A stretch of DNA of 64,000 bases from Zeugodacus cucurbitae (taxonomy: Eukaryota; Arthropoda; Insecta; Diptera; Tephritidae). Of this stretch, positions 26,101-38,245 are shown in pieces; within the stretch, counting starts at the first letter, position 1, and every line of letters starts with the position of its first letter. Below the pieces are notes generated by a model. It was given only the letters and a program-made list of their open reading frames with translations, had not been told where the DNA came from and made no database searches. Position numbers and translations under genes: made by a program. Where the stretch lies: positions 52,011,501-52,075,500 of the forward strand of contig NC_071667.1 in the NCBI RefSeq assembly GCF_028554725.1, read 5' to 3'.

Positions 26101-29100
26101 CAAAGAAGATTATATTTAAAACCATCTTAAATAGTATATAACCATGTAAATGTGTCGAGAAAATATCAAATCTAATTATTTGATATAGATCTATAGAAAA
26201 ATATACTTTAAGTAAGACTTGATTCGAACCCAGAAGCCTAGCTGCTAATTCCACAGTTAACGTACTCGGTTATTATCACTTAGTCCCTGGTCCATTGCTA
26301 CCTTTTATTTATTGCATTCGTGGTCTTGAATTCTTCGAACCCGCCTTAATATTGCTGTACCGGATTTATGGTAGCTCATGCAAAATGAAAATAAATGCGC
26401 TTGAGTGGTTTCACTGCAACGAGGAGCATCATAATGAAACTAAAGTCAAAGTGCAAACCAAGTTCAAAAAGGCGCAGACTAGGCTGAGTGGACGAGATCC
26501 ACAAATATGTGTTAAAACATAATGAATATGTGTTCAACATACATATGTGTGTGCGAGTACACGGCATGACTGATGCGGCAACATTTACTCAACTTGGTCA
26601 ACAGGGAGCAATTAAAAAGCGGCACACACACTTCTGCCTGCTCATATGTTGCATGCGTTGATAAGCGGCATAACGGTTTAAATCAAAGTTTATAGTTCAG
26701 TTACTCACCCTAGTGCCGCCACGGTAGACAGCCATGGAAATAATGGGTCCAGTTTCGGCGCTGGCAGTAAGCGAAATGTCCTGTAAGCACATACAAATAT
26801 ACATTAAATTACATAATAAGTGTGGCAGTAGGCGGAGAACGAACGAACGTACGGAATGTCGTTGCAAGTGGCAAGCGCCTGGAGTATTGAGGTGTGAAAG
26901 CGCAATTAGTCGTACAACGCATACATTAAACGCCTTGTTAAATATATAATGAGCAAGGTCAAAGGTGAAAGTGCGAACATAACAAAATTTGTAAAAAAAA
27001 AATAAAACAACAAAAAATAGAATTTATGTAACGGTGAAACTAAACAGGTCCGTCTAAAATGCAGCCTGACACACCTTTTAACAGTTATTTTACTTGCTCT
27101 CCACTGTCGCTCGCCACACGCTTGCTGCAACTCTACTACTCACCCGGAACTCAGCTTGCTCCACACGTATATCAAAATCGCCATGTAGCCGTTTGCCGCG
27201 GAAATACTTCGACCAGTCGGTGTTTTGGTCGTCGAGTACGAGCAACGTGAAGTACTTGTCCTTGTTGAAGGTTGGCGCTCGTGTGGCACTCTGCACCGCA
27301 GCACCTATATTCGCATATGCATTTTTAATGAGACTTCATTAGTAGTGATTAAAATGGTGGTTGCTAGCAAATAACGGTGTTTTTAAATTTACGCGAAAAA
27401 TTGTGAGAGTTTTATGCGATTACAAAACTTTTAATGAGCGCAAAAGTTTTGACATTTTAATATCTGCACGACAACAACAGGAGTATGGGTACGGTTATGA
27501 TGGGAAAGTAGCTAATTTCATTAACAGTTAGTAAACTAGTTAATGGCGTTGAGTAAGCATAGTTACCTAGTTGTTGTGAAAATGCAAGAGCGCATGGGAG
27601 CACTCTCAAAGTGCTTACGAAGAATTAATTATAGAATGTATAGATTTATACATTTTTTATGTACGGAAAGTGCTTGGGCGAAGGCAAAAAGATAGTTTAC
27701 ACTTGTGCACCTGTTTTTTATTTACTGTCAGGACAACAGCAACTTTAACAAACTTTCCTTGTTAACCTCTCTTTCTTAAATTCTTTACTAGATATTTCTG
27801 ATTGATATGTATTGTTTTTTTGTTGAATATATAGTAAGAATGATAGAAGCAAGAAGGTGACACTCAAAGTTATTAAAAGAACTAACTGTAAAGCTTTGAT
27901 AGTAATTGTGAACAAAGCGACCTACTCTCATGACGTCACAAATCAATGTACTTATCTGTTAACCGCAGTTCAAAGGATACAACAGGACAAAAATGTCACT
28001 GTTTAATAGAGCTCTCGTTATATAGGTTATTGAGTATAACTCTTTTTCAAACACAAATGTTCAACCATTTACTGTTGCTAAAGGTTTCGTATGTGGATGT
28101 TGTACCTCACGATATTTTAGTTATATCGAAAACTAGAATATTCGAAAGGTCTGTCAAAGAAATGACATTTTTGGGATGTAAGACTTCAATGACTGTTCGT
28201 CGAGATTGATTACTGTTATGAAGCGAATCGTACAACAAAAGTGGTAACGAAATGGTGAAAGGTAATCTGCAACCGATTAAGTATAAAATCGAATTTACCA
28301 AAACATGACTTAAACTTCAGTGTACTTTTAAATATTAAATTGATTTTCTTGTCGTTTGCATTATAAAAACGAGTAATAGATGCCGCTTTGTAAGAATTTA
28401 ATAGAACATCTCGCAGTCGTTTCATAGTATAGTTCTCGTAGTTGAATTATTTAATATTATTAAGATAACACACAATTTCACCAATATCTTCAATATAAAG
28501 TCCACTCGAATAACGAAAATCTCAATATATAGTACATGGAGTTGGAATAATTCTTGGACCGATTTAAACTATTATTGCAAACACGTTTCATTATATCCAA
28601 GACTTAATTTTGCTAAGATATCTCACATATTAAACGATATATGCGGTATAAAGTCAACCGGAAGTTTGAAAACCCCTAACATTAGGTATATGACAGCAGG
28701 GGAAGGTAATTACCTTATTTCCCCCCCCCCCTTTTTAGCGCAGAGAAAAATGTTTTTTAAACAAATATTCCCGCTGATTTTGTATAGAATATATGAAATA
28801 TTTACCGATAATTTCGGTAAAAAGTCAGCCACCGGCACTAAGGTCATTATGCTCAATTCTGAAGCATTGGAAAAAGCAGTATTGAAAATAGCAAAGTTTT
28901 ATTCTAATATCTATACTATGATGCTTGTTTAAAATATTGTAAAGGGCACGAATCAGATGGAATGTAAAATTCTGTTTTAAGGGATTTCCTATTTTGAAAC
29001 TGTAATGTCAACTGATCCAGCAGTGGATGGTGTATATATCAATGAATCTTAATTCAACAAAATTTAACAAGAGCCATATCCTTGATTCAGCATCTACGAT

Positions 29101-30363
29101 GAAAATAATTCCAGCCCTTCGATTCAACGTAAAGTAAATTGTTGGTGAACAACTTATTTTTCCGTTATCAACTCAGAATACAATACAAAACATAAGACAG
29201 TTAAGTGCTCCGTATTAAATTGCTCTATTAAGGATTGAATTATTTCAATTCCGTGCCAGTTGGTGGTAGAAGACACTTAGGAAGACGTCCGTTACGCTTT
29301 AGAGGCGAAAAATGGACGTTCCTTCACCAATGTTTCGATCAGAGTTTTATACAATATAGGGTTGAGTTTATCAAGACCTATCGATTGTCTGGGATATATT
29401 AGTTACATTAGTTGGATATATTAACTACAATTGGAAATATAGGATTAAGCATGGGAGGACCTATGACTGGTGAGCACAGAAGTAAACACTTGTAATCTAA
29501 TTTATCGCATCGGCCCAGGGGGTCATTTAAACCAAGAAATGATAATTTACCCAAACGTCAAACTTATGCGCTCAACAAAAATCACGTATAATATTTGCAT
29601 TAATAAATATATGAAATTGATAAATGTCAAAATTAGTTTACCCAAAATGGAAGCGCCTTGATCACGTGCTGCTCCCGTCAAACTCTGCACACGTTGTAGC
29701 AAGCTCTCGCGCGACTTCGCCGGGCTGGTTGGGGCGCTAACGCCGCGCGGTGGTGCTGGTGCCGCCGTCTTGCCACCACCGAAACTCAGCGACAACTCCG
29801 GACCGCCGGGAGCACCGGCAGCGCCAGTGCCGGCTGCCGGAACGCCCGGTGCTGGCGGTGGTGGCATAACCGGTGGACCGCCACTGCTAATTGGCGGCTT
29901 CGTTGGCTGATCCTGAATGGGCCGCGCAGCAGGCGGCAGTTGACTGGGGTCGACATCGTCATGCTCGGAAGATAGGTCTCCCGAGCTAAATCTGTTTTTT
30001 TTGTTGTTGTGGCAAAATATTTTCGTTTTGGGTGTATGTGTGTGAGTTTGAGTGTGTAATGTATGTAAATGTTTTGGTGATTGTAGCGGTGGCGGTGGTG
30101 GAGTGGCAAGTATTTACATAGCGTTGATTGAGTTTTTTATTATTTTGTTTTTCATTTTCATGTATAGTGATTTAATAGAAAAATAAATACAAAGACGGAA
30201 TGAAAGAAGAAAACGGAGAGAACATATGAAATTTTAAATTAGTGCTAATCACTGCTTGCGCAGACGGCCTAAGCGCGCCTGCTTAGGATTTTTAAGGCTT
30301 TTACCTTCTCTTCAGGAAATTAACATTGGAAGTAAAGCTTGATTTGAACGATGAGAAATTCAG
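23033..30363 (-). CDS. Syn: Synapsin, N-terminal part (6 coding exons in window; gene continues beyond base 1)
   Basis: Presynaptic phosphoprotein that tethers synaptic vesicles to actin and to each other. Exons in transcript order: 30381-30305, 29991-29642, 27304-27144, 26780-26709, 23379-23236 and 23137-23033. From the proposed CTG at 30363 they join into 891 nt (297 codons) with no stop, and all introns are GT-AG. Domain A has KRRFSSGDLSSE, with RRFS a PKA/CaMK site. It is followed by a Pro/Gly/Ala-rich linker and VSAPTSPAKSRESLLQRVQS. The central domain starts at KDKYFTLLVLDDQNTDWSKY and continues through YFRGKRLHGDFDI, RSFRPDFVLIRQPPRD, GLKYGGVPSINSLHSIYQFQ and DKPWVF to IEQTFFPNARDL. 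The rest of the ATP-grasp domain and the C-terminus are outside the window. Timp lies antisense in the next intron. Confidence 0.96.
23236..23379 (-). CDS. Syn: Syn fifth coding exon
   Basis: 144 nt in phase 0, coding VARSFRPDFVLIRQPPRD and GLKYGGVPSINSLHSIYQFQ, one of the most conserved stretches of synapsins. Acceptor CCAACAG, donor GTGCGT. Confidence 0.96.
23380..26708 (-). other. Syn: Syn intron between coding exons 4 and 5
   Basis: AT-rich. Two short segments near 23880 and 24135 share TGAGGCAATTAAGTTTCTAA, suggesting a small local duplication. Coding-like ORFs at 25723-25926 and 26295-26522 have no recognisable motifs. Confidence 0.6.
26709..26780 (-). CDS. Syn: Syn fourth coding exon
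   Basis: 72 nt in phase 0, coding DISLTASAETGPIISM followed by AVYRGGTR. Acceptor TTACAG, donor GTGAGT. Chosen because it joins in frame between AEFR and VARSF. Confidence 0.92.
27144..27304 (-). CDS. Syn: Syn third coding exon (start of central domain)
   Basis: 161 nt, entered in phase 1. It codes AAVQSATRAPTF, then KYFTLLVLDDQNTDWSKYF and GKRLHGDFDIRVEQAEFR. Acceptor ATATAG, donor GTGAGT. Confidence 0.95.
27305..28559 (-). other. Syn: Syn intron between coding exons 2 and 3, distal part
   Basis: AT-rich DNA without recognisable gene or bounded repeat. It merges into the dispersed repeat that follows. Confidence 0.6.
28560..28990 (+). repeat. Partial copy of the dispersed repeat seen at 48210-51120
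   Basis: It shares with the larger copy the segment GCTAAGATATxTCACATATTA (28613-28632, compare 49237-49256), then ATTAGGTATATG (28681-28692, compare 49306-49317), and a related AGATGGAA segment further on. It has no hAT insertion at the matching GGTATATG. A run of C near 28721-28731 interrupts it. The ends are not definable. Confidence 0.5.
28991..29641 (-). other. Syn: Syn intron, proximal part
   Basis: Nothing recognised apart from the reading-through of Syn exon frames near 29642. Confidence 0.55.
29642..29991 (-). CDS. Syn: Syn second coding exon (domain A and linker)
   Basis: Acceptor AAACAG ends just above 29991, so the exon begins ATTTAGCTCGGGAGA and completes RRFSSGDLSS. The alternative acceptor TTTAG six bases further on would drop the FS of RRFS and leave the junction out of frame. 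The middle codes for a MPPPPAPG proline-rich linker rich in G+C. The exon ends ASILG, phase 1, at the GTAAAC donor. Confidence 0.93.
30268..30287 (-). other. Syn: Hairpin in the Syn intron next to the first coding exon
   Basis: CCTAAGC-GCGCCT-GCTTAGG: a perfect 7-bp stem with a 6-base loop, starting 17 bases downstream of the donor of the exon that ends at the split Arg codon. A structural role in splicing or editing is possible but unproven. Confidence 0.5.
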
Positions 30364-30381
30364 GGTGCTGGTTTTAGGCTC
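30305..30381 (-). CDS. Syn: Syn first coding exon, putative non-AUG (CTG) start at 30363-30361
   Basis: Ends FLKRR with the second Arg codon split AG|A across the GTAAAAG donor. No ATG occurs in frame in this exon. A CTG in a favourable context (A at -3) opens LNFSSFKSSFTS. Drosophila synapsin is reported to start at a CUG, so this is the preferred start. The upstream boundary uses a GCTGCAG acceptor at 30382-30388. If that splice is not used, the same frame stays open to an ATG at 30507-30505. Confidence 0.72.
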
Positions 30382-33300
30382 CTGCAGCGCATTTACGCCG
30401 AATAGGGGAACGCGTGTAAGAGAAATAGATAAAATTTGTATTTTTAATCTGGTATTCTGAATGGTGCTTTTACTGTTATTTTGTATAACGTCTATATTCT
30501 TAAACAAACAAACTATGATATTTACTCATATTCATTAATGCATGAGCTTAGATATATAATTTCATCAAATATGCATTTAATTTTCTCAACACAAAAACGC
30601 GCTTTTGGCAAATAGTGTAAGCAAGGCATTGTAAATTCGTATACAAAAGCACAAAAAAGCTCTGTTTCATTGCATTTTCATATTAAAATTAAATAAATCA
30701 TAATATTTTGCTTAAAGCACAAACATTGCTTAGACATATAATTGCAAATTATAAACTAATTTGATTTAGGTGCAATACATTTATTTGTTGTGTTGATTAT
30801 TATCATTGCGCTAAGACCTTATTTGCCTAGCGAGTAATTTATGTGCGCTAAACTGGGGCATAAATCGAGATTAACTATACATTCTAACTCTTTACTATGT
30901 TTCTATGTATTATATACTATATATACCTATTGCAGACAAATAAACGGTCCATGAACTGGTTCTCTATGAGCTAGTTAATTCAAATTAAATTTCGGTATTT
31001 TGTGTGCGATTATACGCAGCTCACTACTGCCAACGAAGGTTATGTAAGCTGACTATTTGCGCGTTTATTTATCGCTGTTGCGGCTGACAGAGATTTCGAG
31101 ACACTTTTAATTACACCTATTAAAGTAAATGAATAAATACGAATTTTCATTTACTAAAAGCTAAATATTTGTTTTCATTACCTCTTCCTACCTTTTAAAA
31201 TCACTTGCCTATAAAATTATTGAAAGTTTGTTCTCAAAAAACTATGACAAAAGATTTTCTTGATATCAGCTACAATAATGACTAGCGTTCCAAAAGCTGA
31301 ACAATTTTAATGAGAAAATCTCTTAGTTCTCCGATACTTTAGAAGGGTGAATTAAAAAGGAAATGTAGATTATTTCTGTATGTTGAATTATTCAACAACT
31401 ACATCCGGTAATTAATAATAATTGTTTTTAAAATACTTTTGCCAAAATCTTTCGATTTTGGAGTCTAACTTAGAAAATCGGAGAATACACTTTTTTAAAT
31501 TCTGTCTCAATCTCCAGGAAAAGTATAGTTTATTCCAATATCCAGAAAAAAGTCGATTTTGCCGTAGTGTTATAATTGTTTATATCTCATGTCTGCTAGT
31601 AGATAAATCTACTGATATAACAAGTATATATGTGGAACTGGTTATAATTACGAGAGGTATTCAATAGTCTATTTTTTGTCACCGACCTGAAACATAAGTA
31701 TGTTGGCCTTCAAGAAGTAGAAAAACTGAAGTAGTAACATGAGCTCTTTTGCTGCATTTTCTATTACTTCTTCCTGCCCCTCGAATGGTATACCATTATT
31801 TCGACTTGTTCTTGTCAATTGTCTGACAATGGCTGGAGAACATGTTGCTTTTTCAATATAAGCCTATGAAAAGATATCAAAACTATTCATATCTGAAAAT
31901 CTACTAAAAGGACAACAAATGTCACAAGGTGCGTTATCATGTTGAAGTCATACTGTTTGAATTTTTTTGGAAAAATGGTGCAAACGTCAACTCAAACAGT
32001 CACATTTCGTCATGATATGGTGTTTCATAGTTGCCGAAAGGATTTTTAGTTTCCCGAACAGGAAAAATTTGCTTATTAATGTCAACAGATAGATCAAAAC
32101 GAGCTATAACGGGTTACTAGTTGGGAGACTATATGTTCAACATATTTTTGAAAACTAAGAGAAAACAGAAGTTCTCTTATCCTACTAAAATATTAGAAAA
32201 TAGAATAGTAATCAGCTGCACCACTAACTATTCTATTGATATGAATTACAACACAGGACCATATTTTTTGACACTTAATGAACATAATTTTTGAAAATCT
32301 AAAATGGGGAAAACATCAACTCAAAATTTTTTCCACCTTTGCATAATCCTGAAAACAGTATACTAATATTATTACTGAAATTTCTTTCTAATATAATTAC
32401 AGTAAAAAAATAAAAATGTTATAAAATTAGAAATCGCCCAGTAATTAATTAAATTATTGTTACTTCGTAATTTAATTAAATTTGATTCATTAGCACTGTT
32501 CAACAAGCTAAAATAGTACAAAAAGGGATGACAGGGCGTATGATGAACATATTAGTTGAAGGCTTTTTTGTCAAAACTTATTATATTTGTTTACAGTTAT
32601 TTGTAAAAAAAATGTTTTCCCCTTTTAACTAAGCAATACGCGTGGTAGTATTATCTCTATCACTGCCTTACAAATAGTCAGCTTATACAATTGTATGTAT
32701 GAAAATAAATTCTATAGACACCCACACAACATTTTCTTTTTCTTAAGCTTTCAACCTATTCATATGCACACTCAATTATCTAACTAGTCTATAAATACCA
32801 TAAACTTTTCACTTCAAATGAAACCTTTGCTCTGAAAGATGGTAAAAATCGTAAAAAGCTGGTTGGTTGCTTATGGCAGCTTTCTCAGAAGCAACCATTT
32901 TATTTTAGCCTTCTAAAATTTCATATGCCTTCAAAGTTGGATTAGTAAAATTCTTTATAAACAATTTTAATTACATAATAATTATATATTTATAAATACT
33001 TTTGCTGGTAGATGAGGACAAAATATGGTAATGAGCGTTATATAATACACAGAGAGTGAGGAAGACAGAGATAGCGAGAGAATGATGTACTGGAAATTGA
33101 AGTGAAAGTGATAGTGAGGGAGTTTCATGAAACTGATGGGGGTGAACATTTACGCAATTACACTACCTTTTCTATTTAATTTTATTTTTTTTGTTTTGTT
33201 TTTTGTTTAATTTTACCTTTTCTGTGACGTTGGAATCGAAATTTGCTTGCATCACTGCTACTTTGCATAAAAAGTAAATAAGTAAAAACATAAATGTGCA

Positions 33301-34564
33301 TGCTCACAAAGTGCAGCAAAATAATGTAATTATAACTAAAGTGAAAGCTTTCAGCCATTAAAATAATGTTTTTTACACGAAAGCAAATGACAAAAAGTTC
33401 GTAATGAGCGCTTGCACAGAAATGAGAAGAAGGTGAGACACACAAAAGCAAAAATGAAAGTTCTGTAGGCACGTACATAAGTAATCAAAAGTTGCGCTTT
33501 CACGCACAAGAAATCAGTAGAAAAATTATCGATACAAGAAATTATGAAGTGTAATATTTATTATTTTATGTTGAGACGTGCGAACTCGGCGTATTTTTCG
33601 AACTATTGCTAAGATGTCTTTTATAAAAGAACAAGAAAACCTGACGCCTGTGACATTTCTACAATTCTAACACCGTATTCAATCATCACACAATTAAGCC
33701 AAACGCGCGTGCAATGCTTGCGCAACAGCATCACTTCGCTACAATAACAACAATCAGCATTTGTGTTGCTTGAAAAGAAATGGAAAAATATATGATTCTT
33801 GTCTTTCATCCTTAGAGACATTGAGTAGAGGTCATTGGTGGCGTTTAAGAGCCGTTAGGCTGTGACACAAGCGCATCAATTATGGTCTCAACGACAAGCA
33901 GACACGAACGCGCAAACACTGTACTGATAAAACTGTACATGTGCCTCTCACATTTAAACTGTTTTACGACTAAGCATTTTTGTGGCTGTTGCCTGTCTTT
34001 CACTCGCAGCGGGCGGTCGTCCTTGTTAGTCAGTCAGTCAGGTGGCAGTGTGGTTGACGTGACTGAAATGCGCAAATATTGCTTGGAAGCGCAATAAATA
34101 ACTGTAGGCGGTGTGTTTGTTGTTGTTTTACTGCATGCAATGGAAAATCAATTTTCTTTGAGTATACATTTAGGCGGAAAATATATTACCGCGGCAGTAA
34201 ACGGTGACAATTTCAATTCATGAAATATGTGGCTATTTTTGTATGTCTTATTAGAGAAAATTAGTTGAAATAAATATCGGTGAGAAAGACGGATTAGCCA
34301 ACGAAAGTTATTTGAGATCTATGTAACTGGAAGGGAGCCCAATTTATTTAGGGACAAGGACTACCAAATTGACAGCCTTTCTCAAAAATATTGCGGACAT
34401 GTTTTCCGTAGCTACAATAGCAAAAACATTACGTAATACTATAGATGAGCGAATTCTTCAAATATATGTAATTTTTCTATTCCGACGGAATAACCTGTGG
34501 TAAACATTTTTTCAAGATAATACCTACTATTTTCAAACGGAAGAAGAGATAGGAAGAAATACAA
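30382..34564 (-). other. Non-coding DNA upstream of the Syn start exon
   Basis: Presumed Syn 5' intron. AT-rich, with no conserved frame. The minus ORF at 33182-33478 and the plus ORF at 33882-34097 look random. Confidence 0.5.
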
Positions 34565-35380
34565 GAGCTTGAGATGCTGGAATATGTCCCGAGAATTCTA
34601 TCGGAAGATTACCCGCCTAAGTAGAGGCTTTAAACCTAAACCTAGTTCCTACAAAGGCAATCAAGACAATACGGTGACAGATGCCTGAAGCATACTAAGA
34701 ATATTGACGGAGCATTTCTTGAGCTTACTGAACAGTTACAGCAATGCTATTGATAACGGGAAAGTAGAACACGGTTCCACAGACGTTGTCGTACCACCTT
34801 CCGACCGACACGAAGTTCAAATAACAATTGATAGACTTAAAAACTACAAAGTCGCTGGCACCGACGGACGAGCGCTACAAACACGACAGCGTGGAACTTA
34901 TATTGCGCATTCATCAACACCTCTGCCAAAAATGGGTGGAAGAACACATGCCCAACGACTGCAACGACTGGAACCTGAATGTGCTTTACCTTATATATAC
35001 GTATTGAGCGTTACCACCAACTCCATCAGAATAGGGAAGGTTTGTCCGAGCCGTTCGATACCAAACAAGGTTTTAGATAAGGAAATCACCTGTCATGCGA
35101 TTTCTTTAATCTAATACTTGAGAAGTTAATTCGCGATGTAGAGTATAACTGTACTGGTACTATTTTTTCAAGAGTCAGTAGTAGGCCGCAACAACATGGT
35201 CGTATAATCAAACCAAAGATCTTATTCATTGGGAGACCACGTCACTATCGACAGTAATAACTTCGAGGTAATGAAAGAGTTCGTCCATCTAGGATCCAGT
35301 ATAAACAACAACAAAGACGTCAGCCTCGAAATAAATCGGAAAATCATTTTTAGAAAAAAGGTGCTATAGCACTAATTAAC
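34565..35380 (+). mobile_element. RTE-like LINE relic, internally deleted
   Basis: Plus-strand relic of the same protein type as the element at 1-2330. Recognisable pieces: KFYRKITRLSRGFKP (about 34600), LTEHFLSLLNSYS (about 34705), VVVPPSDRHEVQITIDRLKN (about 34785), LSVTTNSIRIGK (about 35005), EKLIRDVEYNCTGTIF (about 35120) and NFEVMKEFVHLGSSI (about 35265). Most of the fingers and the YADD-containing palm are missing, and frames shift repeatedly. The endonuclease is also absent. Confidence 0.75.
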
Positions 35381-36283
35381 GTGCTGAATGTATGCTACGA
35401 CCTATAATCGGTTGTTGATGGTTCTAAAATCTATTCGAATTCATAAGGAACAATCTTGATTATTCGTGTGAAGAATCTGGAAGAGTTTAAGGCTTTACGC
35501 GAAAGGTTAATTGAGAATAGCACAAAAGGGACCAATCTTAATTCAACTTTCATCAGATTTCATTCTATGGCAAGAAAAGTCTAAAATATTCCACGAGTTC
35601 GAAAATAAGTTCCAACGACTTTTTATAGCTATGAGAACGACTTCAGAAATTTTCTATAAATTGTCTTGTAGCACGCGTTAATCGTTTGTTTAGTGGCATA
35701 ACGCCGACTAAATAAATCAACAAAAAGCTCATCTAAGAATTTGTGAAGATGCGTTAATGAACTTAACTCTGAAAATTCGAAGAACGTATGCCCTCGGCAA
35801 TGTACTATATACAATTAGAGAGATCAGTCTAGACTGAATAAGACCACCCTAAATGAAACTTGATTGAGGGCCATTGACTAGGTCTGCTCGAATTTTAAGG
35901 AGTTCGGTCTAAGAAAGCAGAAAGTCATATTTCTGAAGCCGTTCCTATTTGAAGCCAGGTAACCGATGTTCACAATTATCCATTTAAATGGAACTAAATA
36001 AATAATAATGGCTATAAAAGATGAAAATAAAAAATATTTAAGAAAAACTTACGCACAAACAAGAAATCAAATAAAAGTAAAATAAATAGTTCTACAGCTG
36101 ATAGTTGACTTCGTGCAAGCGTTGATGTGCAAGTGCAAATGGTCGATGAAAGGTGAAAGGTGATTGTGCAAGTGCGTATAAATATTTTATATAAATATAC
36201 ATACATTTAGAGATATACATATATGCAGATGTACAGTTATGTGTGAATGTGTGTGTTTAAATAAATATTATTTTAAGGCTTAC
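35381..36283. other. Non-coding DNA, no gene seen
   Basis: AT-rich with no recognised exon or repeat boundary. Confidence 0.5.
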
Positions 36284-36652
36284 CGGTGGCGGGGCGCAGT
36301 ATCGCCCACACCCAGCAGTTGCTATAGCGCTAATATTGGCAGAAAACTGCGAGTTAACCGAACAGTGCTGCGCTGTTCAGTTCGAGACGCTTTGCACACG
36401 TGCGCTCAACTGTCTCGCTGTCTGTCGGTGTTCAACTGTACCTTAACCAGAGCTAAATGCCTTAATAGGCGTGAGCGCTTATACCGTTGTTAAACGCTAC
36501 GGATACACAGGAAGTTGGCAAATTGAGCACACAAAAGTGTTTTATTAAATAGGATTTCCACACGGCGGTTGTTGTTGCTGCTGCGGCGCGCTTACTTGTC
36601 CGTCGTCGTTGAGTGCTGAGTCGTTGAAATGCCTGACAGTCACGCCCAAATG
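36284..36652 (-). other. Syn: Candidate 5' UTR exon, probably of Syn
   Basis: A block with visibly higher G+C than its flanks. It is bounded on the minus strand by a TTTTCTTGCAG acceptor (above 36652) and a CACCG|GTAAGCC donor (below 36284). Stops occur in all frames over the 369 nt, so it is non-coding. A second donor inside (CGGACAA|GTAAGC, near 36596) would give a 57-nt alternative. The next minus-strand exon downstream is the Syn start exon, which makes Syn the likely owner. No transcript evidence is available. Confidence 0.4.
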
Positions 36653-37979
36653 CTGCAAGAAAATGAAATTCAATTAGAATGGTGAAGTAAGTGGTATTGT
36701 CTTTGGAATAATAAACTTTTATTTCTTAAACACACTTTTCTTTAAAGGATAATGGCGTGAGCAATAGGATTAAATTTAATTTTAAATGTAGTGTGCTAAT
36801 ATTTTAATGGGTGAAAACTTTAAAATATAGATTCTTGACAAATTGGTATAATCCAGGGTAGAGGCTTTTTAATTTTTCAATAATAAAAATTTAAAAAATA
36901 TGTTTATTTAGTATCCAGTAAAATTTTCATTTATTCACAGGTGCTTAGAAAATTTTCTGGATATTTAATGATACTGTGCACTGCTGCTGAAAGTATTCCT
37001 TTGGTAGTCCCAATGGTTTTCCTATTGACGAAATATAGACTAATAATACCAAATTCCATTTGATGAGGAAACCTGTTTCCTAGAACATTTATACCGATGT
37101 TTCTAAACAATCCCCTCAGCATTGTATACCCTTACGAAGCTAAAACACAGCTACCAAACGATACGTAGGTAGTTTGTCACTAAAATTAATATTCGTACAT
37201 TCTTTTTATGCACTTTGCCGTTCTTGTGCCTCTGGAGAGAAGGGAGCTATTGATTATATACAAATGTTTGGATAAGAGTTCTTCCACACAAAGGACCAAA
37301 TCATTTTTTCCTATACCAAGGGTACATTTATCATGAATACTGTGAAAATTGATTTAAATATCCATTTCAGGATATATAAATTTATATATAGATATATATA
37401 TATATAATAGGTTGATAACCACAGATGTATCAGTAAAAGATAAAAGACTGTCCCGACAAGTCATTGTATCAAGGTATTAGAAGTATATTTGATATATAAG
37501 ATTATTGAATCAAACACACAACTCGTATAAAACAGTTAAACTGGTATAATCAATTATAGATATTTTGGAATTGAATTTAATTTGGAAAAAAGTTTTGTTG
37601 GTTTTATGTACATTTATCCTAAAAAACTGAGCTCAAGAAGAGCAAGCGTAGAAATCTTGGTAACTAACGATTTCTTTAAAGCAGTTCTACACTTTTTCTA
37701 CCAATTGTCAGTAGAAACTGAAAGAAGGGTGTTCAGAAGTTAAGTTCTTGCTTAGCCAATACTCGTCCAATGCCTTTCAATTGTGATCGATGACTATAAC
37801 TAATGTAGATTACAATAAAGCATCACTCGATATTTCATATATGCTTGTTTTTGAAAATAATTTATGTCCACTGAGGCAGCTTCAAACTGAAACTTATTGT
37901 GGTAAATAATTCTTTGATTGAGAACTGAGGTGTTTTCAAAAGATAACGGAAATTTTCGTTAAAAAAATTTATTAATTCG
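36653..37979. other. Non-coding DNA, no gene seen
   Basis: AT-rich. An AT dinucleotide run lies near 37383-37408. The minus ORF 36931-37122 has no motif. Confidence 0.5.
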
Positions 37980-38245
37980 TCTACATTAATGTTGTCACCA
38001 TTAAAATAGTCGCTGTTCAATATTAAGCACTTCTACCAACGCTTTATCCAATCGTCGAAACACTTCTCAGGCTCGATTTTTGAAATAGCTCTTGTCTCTC
38101 AGCATTTTTCTCTTATGCTTGTAAAACAATGGCCCTTTATTTTTGGAAATAGGAAAAAGTCACACGAAGTCTCTTCTGGCTGGGACATCACTATAGTATT
38201 GTTTTTTGCCAAGAAGTCACGAACAAGCAAGGAAGTACTTCAGGG
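37980..38245 (-). mobile_element. Mariner transposase C-terminal relic
   Basis: Minus-strand translation gives VRDFLAKNNTIVMSQPEE then CDFFLFPKIK (about 38225-38140). Further on, in a shifted frame, come VFRRLDKALVEVLNIE and remnants of the tail. The CDFFLFPK segment matches the region around the third catalytic residue of mariner transposases. Many lesions; no ends found. This is a different lineage from the DD41D copies. Confidence 0.72.

Noticed and set aside
26221..26290. GATTCGAACCC, resembling a tRNA T-loop on the minus strand
   Set aside because: The T-arm does not pair and no acceptor or anticodon stem could be built, so I do not call a tRNA or SINE.
29786..30109. 107-codon minus-strand ORF over Syn coding exon 2
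   Set aside because: Wrong frame of the Syn exon. The correct frame gives the conserved synapsin peptide and joins properly to both neighbours.
33882..34097. 71-codon plus-strand ORF with cysteines
   Set aside because: Cysteine spacing fits no family known to me, and the context is AT-rich intron.
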